This document shows positions 34,036 through 43,408 of a stretch of 64,000 nt of DNA, piece after piece. The stretch's first letter is position 1. Each line of letters starts with the position of its first letter. The translations under genes were made by a program, and so were the position numbers. The stretch is from NCBI GenBank assembly GCA_019637975.1, contig JAHBUR010000019.1:22500-86499 (forward strand). Reading direction: 5' to 3'. The notes under the pieces are model-generated. The model was not told where the DNA came from. It did no database searches and saw nothing but the letters and a program-made list of their open reading frames with translations. The stretch is from Bacteroidota bacterium (GTDB lineage: Bacteria > Bacteroidota > Ignavibacteria > UBA10030 > UBA6906).

Positions 34036-35276
34036 AGCGCTTCTCTTTCCTTCTTCGTCAGATCGAATATCGTTTTCATAAGTTTCTCGTCTGCTTCAGT
34101 CATTTCGATTGCCCGGCGGGCCATGACACGACGGCAGACGTCAATGGCGCTGTCGATACGATACTCCATCAAACCTTCTGCACCGCCCCAGGAAAAAGAG
34201 GGAATAGTCTTGGGTGGAAATCCTGCCCCGTACACATTGCTCGAAACTCCGACAACCGTCCCGGTATTGAACATCGTGTTAATCCCGCTTTTGGAATGAT
34301 CGCCCATCGTCAAGCCGACAAACTGCGAACCGCTATCCACCTCTCTGCCGTTGATCGTCACACGGACATTTCCGTAATTGTTCTTCAGGTCGCTCGTATT
34401 CGTATCGGCACCGAGGTTGCACCACATACCGAGATACGAGTGGCCGAGAAACCCATCATGCTGTTTGTTGGAGTAGGAGTGAATGATGCTTGCTTCCACC
34501 TCCCCGCCAACTTTGCACATCTCGCCGATACTGGTTCTCTCATAGATCTTCGCCCCGATCTTGATCCGTGTCCCCATTCCAATACTTGCCGGGCCTTCAA
34601 TGACTGCGTTCGGCAGAATCTCGGCATTCTTGCCGACATAGATCGGCCCGTTCGATGCATCAAGTACGGCTCCTGCCTTAACCTGTGCCCCGGTATCAAT
34701 AAATATCCTCCGTTTGTTGATGAAATGAACACCCGGGAGGATTATCCCCCGACTCTTCTTTCCCAAAGTGATGGACTTGTAATCGGCAGCTATCTGCTCG
34801 CCATTGTGTTGAACAAGGTCCCACGGGTATCTGATAAGATTCACGTCAACCTGTACCTTTTCAAGTTCGGAGAAGTGTTCTGCATCGAACACCTCCGAAA
34901 AATCGTGCTTCAGCGATCTGTGACGGCCTGCGTTGATACGAACGGCAACGACCGTGTTGCCGGACAGATACACGGCGTCATCTCCCCGAATGGGAATCTG
35001 CTTCGCGAGCCCGGTTCCCGCCAACAATCGTCCATTGATCAAAAGGCAACCCGACTCGTGCACCTCGTTCACCTCAACGCCTGGATTCTGCCGGCGAACG
35101 ACCTCCGCTAAATACGGACGGCACAACAACGCCAGTTGTGTTTTAGGATATGCGCGAAGGATCTTTTCGCGCAGCGTCAGGATTCCGCAGCGAAGATCAT
35201 ACACAGGACGAGTATACACAAGAGGCAGAAGATTCACGTATTGAGGATCTTCAAAAATGCAGATAGTCGGAGCCAT
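34032..35276 (-). CDS. GlmU-like sugar nucleotidyltransferase/acetyltransferase (left-handed beta-helix)
   Basis: A 414-residue protein of the FCB-type putative sugar-nucleotidyltransferase family. The N-terminal part begins APTICIFEDPQYVNLLPLVY, TRPVYDLRCGILTLREKIL, a degenerate nucleotidyltransferase fold that lacks a clear GxGTRM loop. The C-terminal part (from about residue 200) is a left-handed beta-helix of hexapeptide repeats (IEGPASIGMGTRIKIGAKIY and GHSYLGMWCNLGADTNTSDL), as in GlmU. It is likely involved in cell-wall or glycan precursor supply. ATG 35276 has AGGA at good spacing; ATGs at 35303 and 35300 are alternatives. Confidence 0.85.
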   Translation of the reverse strand: MAPTICIFEDPQYVNLLPLVYTRPVYDLRCGILTLREKILRAYPKTQLALLCRPYLAEVVRRQNPGVEVNEVHESGCLLINGRLLAGTGLAKQIPIRGDDAVYLSGNTVVAVRINAGRHRSLKHDFSEVFDAEHFSELEKVQVDVNLIRYPWDLVQHNGEQIAADYKSITLGKKSRGIILPGVHFINKRRIFIDTGAQVKAGAVLDASNGPIYVGKNAEILPNAVIEGPASIGMGTRIKIGAKIYERTSIGEMCKVGGEVEASIIHSYSNKQHDGFLGHSYLGMWCNLGADTNTSDLKNNYGNVRVTINGREVDSGSQFVGLTMGDHSKSGINTMFNTGTVVGVSSNVYGAGFPPKTIPSFSWGGAEGLMEYRIDSAIDVCRRVMARRAIEMTEADEKLMKTIFDLTKKEREAL

Positions 35277-35422
35277 TCGGGATTCCTGTTCTGATGACAT
35301 CATGTTCCGTAAAAGCGCTTTGGAATGTAAGAAGAAATCAGCGAACGTGCGACAGGCCGCGGGGCGGGGCAACTCTTGCACACATTCTACGTATTACACA
35401 ATACACCACCGGAGTATTGAGT

Positions 35423-35611
35423 ATGACGAAGTTCCTTCTTTGGCTCATTTTGCTTGTTATCTGTTGGCCGCTCGCAATTGCGGCGCTGGTTCTCTATCCG
35501 CTGATTTGGCTTGTTCTTCTCCCCTTCAGGCTGGTCGGCATTACAGTCGACGCCCTCTTTCAGCTCATCAAAGGACTGTTTATGCTGCCGGCAAGAATTT
35601 TGCGCGGATAG
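35423..35611 (+). CDS. Small hydrophobic membrane protein
   Basis: A 62-residue protein composed of two close hydrophobic helices (FLLWLILLVICWPLAIAALV and LYPLIWLVLLPFRLVGI) and a short amphipathic end. GGAG lies 8 bp before ATG 35423. It diverges from the GlmU-like gene with about 150 bp between start codons. Such small membrane proteins occur widely in this phylum without known function. Confidence 0.6.
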   Translation: MTKFLLWLILLVICWPLAIAALVLYPLIWLVLLPFRLVGITVDALFQLIKGLFMLPARILRG

Positions 35612-35651
35612 CAATGACGCATGTTTCCGCTGTCCGTGCAGGAACAATACG

Positions 35652-36155
35652 TCAGCTAATGCCCCGTTCAAAGAGATCGGCGCGAACCCTTCGTTCCATC
35701 GTGAACTTTCGAACAAGCGGCTTCACAAGTCTTTCAAAGTCGGCATACGACATTTTCAGAACTTCGCGGTGGTTTCCACCGTTGAACGCGATTTCCTGAT
35801 TGTTCCTCAAGGAATCTGCGACAACAACATCAATCCCGAAGAGATTCCCTAGCGGCGGCATTGCCCCGATTTCGCAATCGGGAAAGAGGGTATTGAACTC
35901 CCGCTCCGTCGCGAGCACAACGGCATTTGCGTTGAGCGCTGTGCGCAACAGGGCAAGATCCACCATTTCGGATGCAGGCAGAACAGCCATCATCGCTTTC
36001 CCATCAACCTTCACGATGACGGTTTTTGCCACCTCACTCCTGGGAATGTGTGCCAGAACGGCAACTTCGCGGGCGGTGAACGCCGGCGAGTGGTGGATCA
36101 CGATATACTTGATGCCGTTCCCGTCAAGATAGTTTGTTAAACGTGCGAGTATCAT
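35652..36155 (-). CDS. YbaK/ProX-type aminoacyl-tRNA deacylase
   Basis: A 167-residue protein of the YbaK/ProRS-INS family, which hydrolyses mischarged tRNA (for example Cys- or Ala-tRNAPro) in trans. The conserved lysine is in EVAKTVIVKVDGK; other family motifs are HHSPAFTAREVA and DCEIGAMPPLGNLFGIDVVV, where GxxxPxG lines the active site. Complete and soluble. It is last of three minus-strand genes (cfa, a secreted protein, this one) with gaps of 33 and 38 bp. Confidence 0.88.
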   Translation of the reverse strand: MILARLTNYLDGNGIKYIVIHHSPAFTAREVAVLAHIPRSEVAKTVIVKVDGKAMMAVLPASEMVDLALLRTALNANAVVLATEREFNTLFPDCEIGAMPPLGNLFGIDVVVADSLRNNQEIAFNGGNHREVLKMSYADFERLVKPLVRKFTMERRVRADLFERGIS

Positions 36156-36193
36156 TGTTCTCCCTCATTTGTTCAACACACATGGGCCGTTTC

Positions 36194-36769
36194 TCACGGC
36201 ACTTCTTCTGTTTCCTTACCGATGATCCGAAGATCGAGGGCATCGTACAAAATGTATGAGCCGACATGCGCTGTGCCAGCTCCCTTCTCCGCCATCACTG
36301 TCAGCAGGATGTCTATTCGTCTCGCATTGTCAGGCAGACGTGCGCTGATCGTGAACGGAATGAAGTCCGGCCCCGATTCTTCGAAATATCGCTCGCATGA
36401 AGCTATCGTGCTGTTCGTTGCGGATTTCACATCGATGGCAACGTATCCGACATCTTTCCCGAGAGACTTGAGAAGATATGCCCCCTTCAAAACCAGTTCG
36501 CCACTCTTCACCTCAATGTCCTTTTGAGAAATCATTCCCGCCATTTTCGTTTCATAGAATTCTTTCACCTCGCATTTCACCGAGGTCTTTCCGGCGTAAC
36601 TGTTCCGCGAAGCCGAAACGACAGTGACCATAGTGGGAATGTTGTTGGTTGTCCACCCGACAGGCTCACCGGCGGAGAAACTCTCGAAGCTGCCGTTCTT
36701 CAGGAGATTGCGTTCTGCGAGAATGGCAAGAAGGGGAACAACAATGAACACTGCAATGTGATTTTTCAT
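36194..36769 (-). CDS. Exported protein with carbohydrate-binding-like fold
   Basis: A 191-residue protein with an N-terminal hydrophobic signal (AVFIVVPLLAILAE) followed by NLLKNGSFESFSAGEPVGW, the start typical of galactose-binding-like (CBM4/22-type) beta-sandwich domains. The remainder is beta-rich (LKGAYLLKSLGKDVGYVAID). There is no catalytic motif. GGAGG is 6 bp before ATG 36769, which decides the start over 36784. Probably co-transcribed with cfa. Glycan binding is inference. Confidence 0.65.
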   Translation of the reverse strand: MKNHIAVFIVVPLLAILAERNLLKNGSFESFSAGEPVGWTTNNIPTMVTVVSASRNSYAGKTSVKCEVKEFYETKMAGMISQKDIEVKSGELVLKGAYLLKSLGKDVGYVAIDVKSATNSTIASCERYFEESGPDFIPFTISARLPDNARRIDILLTVMAEKGAGTAHVGSYILYDALDLRIIGKETEEVP

Positions 36770-36802
36770 TTCACGCCTCCTCATTCAAATGAAAATGCGT
36801 TG

Positions 36803-38101
36803 TTACTGCACGTACCAATCGTTCCGCGTCAGCGGGAAGTTGCTGACCCCGTCGACCGACTTCACCAAGAGTGATTGGTACACATTCAGCTTCCCCCGCC
36901 AGAACCAGTACGCCGAGCCGGACATATACAGCCGCCACACGCGGTACGTGGTTTCATCCGTCGCTGCAACCGCCTCGGTACAATGCGCTTCAAGGCGGCG
37001 AACCCAGTTTCGCAGAGTAACGGCGTAGTGTTCCCTCAGGCTTTCCACATCCCTCACTTCAAATCCGCTCTTCTCCGCGGCATGCAGCGTTGTATGCAGC
37101 GGAACAAGCTCGCCGTCCGGAAATACGTACCTGTCGGAAAAGGTCGGCTCTTCCGGCAACGGCTCCGTTGCATTACGCGCTATGCCGTGGTTGAGAAATA
37201 CTCCGCCCGGACGCAACAGCCGCCACGCCTGCTCGAAGTATGTGGGCAGAAGCTTTTCGCCCACATGCTCGAGCATTCCGATGCTTGCAAGCTTGTCGAA
37301 CGACGAGGGTGCATCAATGTCGCGGTAGTCGCACATTTCAACGCGGCACCGATCTTCAAGCCCGGCCTGACGGATGCGTTCCCGCGCAAATTCGGCTTGC
37401 AGCCGGCTCAAGGTAATGCCGACACATTTGGCCCGGTACTTCTTTGCTGCGTGAATAATCAATCCGCCCCAGCCGCAGCCGATATCGAGCAGCCGTTCGC
37501 CGGGCCGGAGCCGCAGCTTTCGGCATACGTAGTCGAGTTTTCGGGTTTGTGCGGTATCGAGATTGTCGTGCAATGTTTCGAAGTACGCGCACGAGTAAAC
37601 CATCTGCGCATCCAGAAACAGCCGGAAGAATTGATTGGATGTGTTGTAGTGGTACGTAACGGCGTCGAAATCGCGTTGAGGGGAATGCAGACGGCCATCC
37701 AGCACCGCGGCGCGCCGACCGGGTTGCCCGCGGGGTGATGAAGGAAGACTGTGAAGAAGTTTGCCGAAGTGGAGTTTTTCCGCGAAGCTTCTGCGGATAC
37801 TCATAAAATGATCAGCAAGCGGGAATACGGCCGAAATATCCCCTTCAATATCGAAGTCGTTGTAGATGTACGCCTCGGCAAGGCTCAACTCGGTGGGCGG
37901 CAGAAACATGCTTCTCAGTGCGCCGGGATGCTGAAGAACAAGCGTGAACCGCCGCGGCTGATCCGGTTCTGCTTCCCATACCATCCCGTTCCAGAACCGT
38001 ACGTCGAAATCCCTCGCCGGGTATTCGCCCAGCAATTCGTGCAACAGGGTCAGGCTCGTATCATACGCCCGGCCGGTTGCAAGAAGCGTTTGCTCCGTCA
38101 T
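36803..38101 (-). CDS. cfa: Cyclopropane-fatty-acyl-phospholipid synthase family protein
   Basis: SAM-dependent enzyme that adds a methylene bridge to unsaturated acyl chains of membrane phospholipids. The 432-residue product has the family N-terminal domain (FYNDFDIEGDI-like segment EAYIYNDFDIEGDI), the DAVTYHYNTSNQFFRLFLD motif, SAM-binding LLDIGCGWGGLIIHAA, ITLSRLQ, and C-terminal GSAYWFWRGKLNVYQSLLVK. Complete. ATG 38101 has GGAGGG about 8 bp before it. The leader contains a nested hairpin at 38154-38194 followed by T residues, which may control expression. Confidence 0.93.
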   Translation of the reverse strand: MTEQTLLATGRAYDTSLTLLHELLGEYPARDFDVRFWNGMVWEAEPDQPRRFTLVLQHPGALRSMFLPPTELSLAEAYIYNDFDIEGDISAVFPLADHFMSIRRSFAEKLHFGKLLHSLPSSPRGQPGRRAAVLDGRLHSPQRDFDAVTYHYNTSNQFFRLFLDAQMVYSCAYFETLHDNLDTAQTRKLDYVCRKLRLRPGERLLDIGCGWGGLIIHAAKKYRAKCVGITLSRLQAEFARERIRQAGLEDRCRVEMCDYRDIDAPSSFDKLASIGMLEHVGEKLLPTYFEQAWRLLRPGGVFLNHGIARNATEPLPEEPTFSDRYVFPDGELVPLHTTLHAAEKSGFEVRDVESLREHYAVTLRNWVRRLEAHCTEAVAATDETTYRVWRLYMSGSAYWFWRGKLNVYQSLLVKSVDGVSNFPLTRNDWYVQ

Positions 38102-38153
38102 TTTCTTTCCCTCCTCCCCCCACGTTGGAGTTTGGGAGCACAAAACATGCAAA

Positions 38154-38194
38154 AACCTCTTTACCCCATCATACTCTGATGTTCTAAAGAGGTT
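38154..38194 (-). promoter_or_regulatory. Nested hairpin in the cfa leader
   Basis: On the minus strand the order is AACCTCTTTA, GAA, CATCA, 5-nt loop, TGATG, GGG, TAAAGAGGTT, then TTTG. Outer arms (38194-38185 and 38163-38154) are perfect 10-mers and inner arms perfect 5-mers, separated by symmetric 3-nt bulges. It lies about 53 bp ahead of the cfa start codon and resembles an attenuator or a palindromic operator. Confidence 0.5.
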
Positions 38195-38527
38195 GAGAAA
38201 GAACCTGTCAAGAAACTTCCTGCCCAAAGGTACTACATCTGAAGTCAAAAGACAAGCGAAACGAGTCACCCGTGCGACTATCTTTGGTCTTGCTCCACTT
38301 CACAAACATCGCAGATGTGAGTTCTTAACTTACCGACGAGCACAGTCGCCGGAATTACCGCTTCTACCCTCAATACTCTTTCCCCCGGAGCGGCAGGCAT
38401 AGTCGGCTTCACCCACTCAACAAGAATCTTTCCCTCTTCTTGAACCAACTGGCACGCGCGCATTTGCTGCCCGCCGCTCTGTTGCCATGCACCTCGCATA
38501 CATGTAGATGAAAGAAAGGAATACCCG
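38195..38527. other. Intergenic region between cfa and the OmpA-like gene
   Basis: About 330 bp between divergent genes. Apart from the ribosome binding site AAAGGA of the OmpA-like gene near 38515, no promoter in the TTG-N17-TAnnTT form, RNA or coding frame with support was found. Confidence 0.5.
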
Positions 38528-40081
38528 ATGAAGTTCTTCATGCTGGCCGCATTTCTCATGCTTCTTGACGTTCATTCCGGCTTGTCGCAACAAGCTGTAA
38601 AAAAAACGCCGATGTTCTCCACGGATGGCAAATGGTCGTTGAGCTTTCACGGAGGAGCAAATATCTGGATCAGCGATCTCAATACGCGGCGCGCCTCTCC
38701 GGGAGGAGATCTTGTCCTCCGGTATGGATTGTCCCGGCGATTCTCGTTCGGCATCATGCTCGGGTATGACAGGCTGATTGGCATTGAACATCCGGAGACC
38801 GTTGCACCAAACCCGGCATCACCACCATTGAGCGAGTATATGGCACTCAGCATGGCCAGCGCGAATTTCATCGTTGTGTACAACTACCCCATTACTCTCG
38901 ACTTCCGGCCGTACGTGTATGCCGGAATCGGCGGAGCGGCCTATCTGAGACAGGATCGCTTTGACAACCACATCCCGGATGGCGGGGATCGCATTAAGCG
39001 GACCCTCCACATTCCTGTCGGGTTTGGCTTTGAGATTCCGATGTCCCAGAACGTCTCTTTTGCCATCGACCTCGGTGCACGCATTATGGATGACTACACA
39101 GATGATTGGAAGGGCAACAGCATCATCGAGCAATCGACCAGGCCCGGCATTGCCGATTGGTATCCGACGGGACGGCTCGGTTTCAATTTCTATTTCGGTA
39201 AGAACGATGATGATGATGACCCGGACAACGACGGGCTTACCAATACGGAAGAACGAAGGTACGGCACGAATCCTTACAATGCCGACAGCGACGGCGACGG
39301 ACTGAAAGACGGCGAAGAGATTTTCCGCCACAATACCAATCCGCTGAAGTGGGATACTGACGGCGACGGGTTGAGTGATGGAGATGAGGTTCTCAAGTAC
39401 AAGACGTTTCCGAACCGTACCGATTCCGATGAGGATGGGTTGAATGACGGACATGAAGTGCTCAAATACGAAACCAATCCGCTGAAGCCCGATACCGATG
39501 GCGACGGCCTGACCGATGGCGATGAAGTGCTCAAGTATGGCACCGATCCCCTGAAAGCAGATACTGATGGCGATAGTTTAAGCGATGGCGATGAGATTCT
39601 CCGCTACAGAACAGACCCGCGCAACAAAGACACTGATGGCGGCGGTGTGGATGACGGCACAGAGGTGAAGCGGGGGACTAATCCGCTTGACAAGAGTGAT
39701 GATTTTCCCGTTCAGAAACGCGAACTCAAAGCCGAGGTGGGACAGGCCGTCGTGTTAGAAGGGATCGTCTTCCAAACCGGCAAGGCGACGATCACCCCCG
39801 TTTCCGAAGACATTCTGACCCTTGCCCTCAACACGCTCCGCCAACATCCCGACATGACGGTGGAGATTCGCGGGCATACGGACAATACAGGTTCGCGATC
39901 GCTCAATGACGGACTTTCACAACGTCGCGCTGACGCAGTGCGTTTGTGGCTACTCAACAGGGGTATCGCGGCAAATCGAATCACGGCAACAGGCTTCGGT
40001 CAGGATTATCCCATTGATACGAATCTGACGGCAGAAGGACGACAGCGCAACCGGCGCATCGAATTCTTCAGAACAAAATGA
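38528..40081 (+). CDS. OmpA-family outer-membrane protein with thrombospondin type 3 repeats
   Basis: A 517-residue surface protein in three parts. Signal peptide (MLAAFLMLLDVHSGLSQ) and an N-terminal beta-barrel domain (about residues 30-225). Then about seven calcium-binding TSP3-like repeats of 23 residues (core DTDGDGLTDGDEVLKYGTDP) from about 232 to 395. Last, an OmpA peptidoglycan-binding domain with VEIRGHTDNTGSRSLNDGLS, QRRADAVRLWL and RQRNRRIEFF. It should span the outer membrane and tie it to the cell wall, with the acidic stalk needing calcium. AAAGGA precedes the ATG. Monocistronic. Confidence 0.93.
   Translation: MKFFMLAAFLMLLDVHSGLSQQAVKKTPMFSTDGKWSLSFHGGANIWISDLNTRRASPGGDLVLRYGLSRRFSFGIMLGYDRLIGIEHPETVAPNPASPPLSEYMALSMASANFIVVYNYPITLDFRPYVYAGIGGAAYLRQDRFDNHIPDGGDRIKRTLHIPVGFGFEIPMSQNVSFAIDLGARIMDDYTDDWKGNSIIEQSTRPGIADWYPTGRLGFNFYFGKNDDDDDPDNDGLTNTEERRYGTNPYNADSDGDGLKDGEEIFRHNTNPLKWDTDGDGLSDGDEVLKYKTFPNRTDSDEDGLNDGHEVLKYETNPLKPDTDGDGLTDGDEVLKYGTDPLKADTDGDSLSDGDEILRYRTDPRNKDTDGGGVDDGTEVKRGTNPLDKSDDFPVQKRELKAEVGQAVVLEGIVFQTGKATITPVSEDILTLALNTLRQHPDMTVEIRGHTDNTGSRSLNDGLSQRRADAVRLWLLNRGIAANRITATGFGQDYPIDTNLTAEGRQRNRRIEFFRTK
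39215..39690 (+). repeat. Tandem 69-bp repeats encoding TSP3 units
   Basis: About seven imperfect 69-bp units inside the OmpA-like gene, each carrying a GATACCGATGGCGACGG-like core that encodes DTDGDG. They give the calcium-binding stalk and are likely to vary in number. Confidence 0.75.
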
Positions 40082-40158
40082 TCTCATCCGATTGAGAAAC
40101 AGAAGTGCCCCAGCAAGCCAACCTGCCGGGGCATTTCGCTTTCTTCCGGTATTAAGCA

Positions 40159-41097
40159 TTATCGCTCTCTGATCCGTTCTGCCGCAATTCCGCCATCCTT
40201 CATCACTCTGCCGAGAACTTCAACGTAGCTTCCAGGCGCTGTTTTCTTCTTGATCTCCGTCCGGCGATTGATTAGAAGGGGCAACCCATCGAGCAACGCG
40301 GTGCCGGTGAGTTGTCCGCCGAGCCGGACTTTTCGTCCGACGGGAACTTCAGCCGTGACGCCCGATTCATCTTTTGCTCCCTCCCCCACCCAACGTTCGA
40401 CAAGGACAATCTCATTGGCGGTAAGGTACGGCGGCCCGTCAAACGGCATACGCGGAAGTGATTGCCCGCGAATCTTCCGGATGAGTTCGCTTGCATCAGG
40501 ATTGCCGGGAATAACATACGCCCTCTCCGTTCCATTCATAATCTCTTGATAGCTCGAAAGAACAAGTCCCTCCGGCGGCGGCCCCATCAAGCCTTTGTGG
40601 TTGTGGCATTTCACGCAGTTGGCTTTGAAGATTTGCGCGACATCCGCGTAGGTGATGCCACCTCCCGGTTTAGGGGGTTCAGCAGGTTCAGAAACGCTTT
40701 TGGTTTTTGAGGATCGGACAGTAGGGGGCGATGCACCGTTTCGTATCCAATCTTCAATCAACTTTATTTCGGCTTCATCAAGCCAAGGCGGACCCGAGAG
40801 CGGCATACGCGGCGTGCTGGTTCCCCGAATTCTCTTCACTAACTCACTCACTTCCGGGTTTCCCTTCTCAACAACATTACCCCCTTGCCCGCCTTTTATC
40901 ACATTTTCGTAGCCATCCAACCGAAGACCTTTCGGTGCCTTCGGGCCTGCGTGACACATCACGCAGTTGTCGTCGAAGATCGCCTGCACATCCTCGTAGC
41001 TTTCGGGAGTGGGAGCAACATATGCCCTCCTAACCATAAACAAAGCGGAGATACAGATCAGAGCGGCAACAAGTCGTTTCATCTTGAACAACATCAT
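40159..41097 (-). CDS. Secreted dihaem c-type cytochrome (planctomycete-type cytochrome domains)
   Basis: A 312-residue exported protein with two similar halves, each carrying one haem-c motif: FDDNCVMCHAGPKAPKGLRL and FKANCVKCHNHKGLMGPPPE. Each haem domain ends in a conserved segment (TSTPRMPLSGPPWLDEAEIK; QSLPRMPFDGPPYLTANEIV), as in PSCyt1-like domains, where a distal Met (RMP) is the likely axial ligand. The C-terminal 70 residues (VRLGGQLTGTALLDGLPLLI) form a separate small beta domain resembling DUF5666. The start overlaps the stop of the upstream BNR-repeat gene (TGATG). It should work in extracytoplasmic electron transfer. Confidence 0.87.
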   Translation of the reverse strand: MMLFKMKRLVAALICISALFMVRRAYVAPTPESYEDVQAIFDDNCVMCHAGPKAPKGLRLDGYENVIKGGQGGNVVEKGNPEVSELVKRIRGTSTPRMPLSGPPWLDEAEIKLIEDWIRNGASPPTVRSSKTKSVSEPAEPPKPGGGITYADVAQIFKANCVKCHNHKGLMGPPPEGLVLSSYQEIMNGTERAYVIPGNPDASELIRKIRGQSLPRMPFDGPPYLTANEIVLVERWVGEGAKDESGVTAEVPVGRKVRLGGQLTGTALLDGLPLLINRRTEIKKKTAPGSYVEVLGRVMKDGGIAAERIRER

Positions 41098-43172
41098 CAC
41101 TTCAACAATAACATGCGTCTAACCTGAATGTTGCCGGCACTTTCCAGTCGTGCAAGATAGACGCCGCTGGCAGCATCAAGGGCATTCCATTGAACTGAGT
41201 AGCTGCCGGGGGCTTTTTCCTCATTTACCAGCGTCGCAACTTCGCGGCCGATCAGGTCGAAGACACGGAGGGATACCAGTCCGTAATCTGCAATCTGAAA
41301 CCAGAGGTTTGTACCCGGGTTGAACGGATTGGGATAGTTCTCCGCGAGATAAAACCTGCGCGGGATTGCGGTGCCTCCATCAACGGCAAGCGGCGAAAGT
41401 GAGTGTTTCCATACGCCTTTTGTCGAAACTGCCGCGAGAAGTTCTCCGTTTATCTCAACGATGCCGAGTACGGGAGACGTTGCGGGTTCATTGGTTCCAA
41501 ACCGAGACCAGCTCGCCCCCTCAAACCGGAACACGCCGTCGGAAGTCGCGGCATACAGCAAACCCTCGTATTCGACAAAACTGTGCGCGTACGGATAGAA
41601 CCCGTTCGCTTGAGGCAGTCCGCTATTCATCTCTTCCCACACCGAGCCGTTGAACCGGAAGATTCCGCGCCCCGACCCGAGTAGTGTATACGAGGGAGAA
41701 GTATAAAGATTTTCCACCCATGTGTTTTCGGGAATTCCGTTTCCTGCTGGACTCCAGTTCGCCCCGGCATTTGTTGAACGGAACACACCCGCAACGGTCG
41801 CTGCAAACAGCAGTTGCCCGTTCGCGGCGACACGATGCGTCGGTGCAACAACCGAGGTTGCGTTTCGCGGGAGTCCGTTGTTTATCGCAATCCAGGATTC
41901 ACCGTTGTTGGTTGACCGAAACACGCCGCCGCTGAACCAACTGCTGTTTCCGTGAAATGACATGATGTGATAGAACGAAGCATAGACGGCATCATTCGTT
42001 ACTGCAAGATCACGTATATCCGGGAGGTACTGTGTAATGCCCTGGTTTGCGAGCGTCCACGTTACACCATTATCGGTCGAGCGGGAGATGCCATCCAACG
42101 TTGCGGCAAAAAGGGATGTCCCATGCGCGACAAGGCGGTTCGCTTCAAGGTTTGCCGGAAATGACCAGGTTGTGCCGTTGTCTGTTGTTCGCGCGATGCG
42201 GTTGGAGACAGGCGTGAATATCTGATCTCCGATCCTCCCGAACATCCTTGGTGTTGTTGCAATGAGTTCGTCATTCTCCTCCGTCCAGGTTGCGCCATTG
42301 TCGGACGATTGCCACACACCTGCGGCTGTTCCGCCGAGCAGAGTGGAAGCCGTCCCATCAATATCGTGCACCATAACATCAAGCGGCAGGGAACTCCATG
42401 TTTCGCCATCGTATCTGAATACCCTCATGTTTGCCACCGCATACAGCGTGGCGCCTGCCGCCAGCATCCGTGTCGCTGCGTAGTACGAGATGTCGAACCG
42501 GGGCAACCCGCTGCTGCGCAGTTCCCACGACAAGCCGCCGTCAGTCGAGCGAAACACACCGCTCTGCCCGAACGAAGCGAAGAACTCTTCACCGAGACGC
42601 TCCAACGAGTTCACAATCCCGCTGCCTGAGGGTCCGTTTACGGGGTTAAACGTTGTGCCGCCATCGGTGGAACGCTGCAGTCCGAATCCGACTGAGCTTC
42701 CGATCAGAATCGTGTCACCTGCGGCAAGCAGACACCCGGTTAGATTCACCGCATGACCGGCGAAGGCCCAAGTCTCGCCTTCGTCCAGTGATTTGTAGAT
42801 CGTGTCACTAATACTGGCGTAAACAACTCCGCGGTCGACAGTGATCGCAGAAGCCGGGAAGTTTGAAGAAGGGAGAACATCAACCCATGTCGAACCGTTG
42901 TCGACCGATCTGGCTACTCCTTGCTGCGTGATGGCGAGAAACGAGTTTCCGACAGAGATAATTCGTGTCGCCGGGAAGTTGGCAACCGGCGTCCAAACAC
43001 CCCCGTTGCTACGGTAGATCTGACCCGGGTGAATTGCACCAAGCATCGCATTCTGTCCGATGGCGATTGCACGAACCATACCACCCTCCGGGCCCGATGT
43101 CCGAGTCCAATCGGCAAATCCAACAGAACACAAAAGAACCGACAATGTCATCAAAGCGAATCGTGTTGACAT
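41097..43172 (-). CDS. Secreted BNR/sialidase-fold repeat protein with type IX sorting domain
   Basis: A 691-residue secreted protein. Signal peptide (FALMTLSVLLCSVGFA) and about ten repeats of BNR/photosystem-II-stability type, each with S-T-D-N/G-G-x-T-W (SVDNGSTWVDV, STDGGTTFNPV, STNNGESWIAI), forming one or two beta-propellers. The last 80 residues are a type IX secretion sorting domain: LAENYPNPFNPGTNLWFQ, LRVFDLIGREVATLVNEEK, SGVYLARLES. No catalytic Asp-box enzyme residues can be assigned, so binding is as likely as glycosidase activity. It is translationally coupled to the dihaem cytochrome. Confidence 0.88.
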   Translation of the reverse strand: MSTRFALMTLSVLLCSVGFADWTRTSGPEGGMVRAIAIGQNAMLGAIHPGQIYRSNGGVWTPVANFPATRIISVGNSFLAITQQGVARSVDNGSTWVDVLPSSNFPASAITVDRGVVYASISDTIYKSLDEGETWAFAGHAVNLTGCLLAAGDTILIGSSVGFGLQRSTDGGTTFNPVNGPSGSGIVNSLERLGEEFFASFGQSGVFRSTDGGLSWELRSSGLPRFDISYYAATRMLAAGATLYAVANMRVFRYDGETWSSLPLDVMVHDIDGTASTLLGGTAAGVWQSSDNGATWTEENDELIATTPRMFGRIGDQIFTPVSNRIARTTDNGTTWSFPANLEANRLVAHGTSLFAATLDGISRSTDNGVTWTLANQGITQYLPDIRDLAVTNDAVYASFYHIMSFHGNSSWFSGGVFRSTNNGESWIAINNGLPRNATSVVAPTHRVAANGQLLFAATVAGVFRSTNAGANWSPAGNGIPENTWVENLYTSPSYTLLGSGRGIFRFNGSVWEEMNSGLPQANGFYPYAHSFVEYEGLLYAATSDGVFRFEGASWSRFGTNEPATSPVLGIVEINGELLAAVSTKGVWKHSLSPLAVDGGTAIPRRFYLAENYPNPFNPGTNLWFQIADYGLVSLRVFDLIGREVATLVNEEKAPGSYSVQWNALDAASGVYLARLESAGNIQVRRMLLLK

Positions 43173-43333
43173 AATTCCTCCCTGGGAAATTATTCAAAGA
43201 ACGGGCAAACGTTGTATCCGCTAAACAGACAACACCTGCAAAGCGTTGCACATCCAATCTGTGCGTGAAGGTGATGCAATGTAGCAATGCAGTCAAGCCT
43301 TATCAAGCCTCGGAAGTGCACAAACAGGCATGT

Positions 43334-43362
43334 TTGTTCGATTGCTCCATTTTGGGTAGATT
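43334..43362 (+). promoter_or_regulatory. Promoter of the CotH gene
   Basis: TTGTTC (43334-43339), 17-bp spacer, TAGATT (43357-43362). Expected start near 43369, about 40 nt before ATG 43409. Confidence 0.5.
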
Positions 43363-43408
43363 ATGATTGAACACGGTGTTCTTGATGATGAATTGTTGAG
43401 TGATATTG

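Noticed and set aside
39215..39690. Tandem DNA repeat as a possible CRISPR or satellite
   Set aside because: The units are in frame, 69 bp, and encode known TSP3 calcium-binding repeats; there are no spacers.
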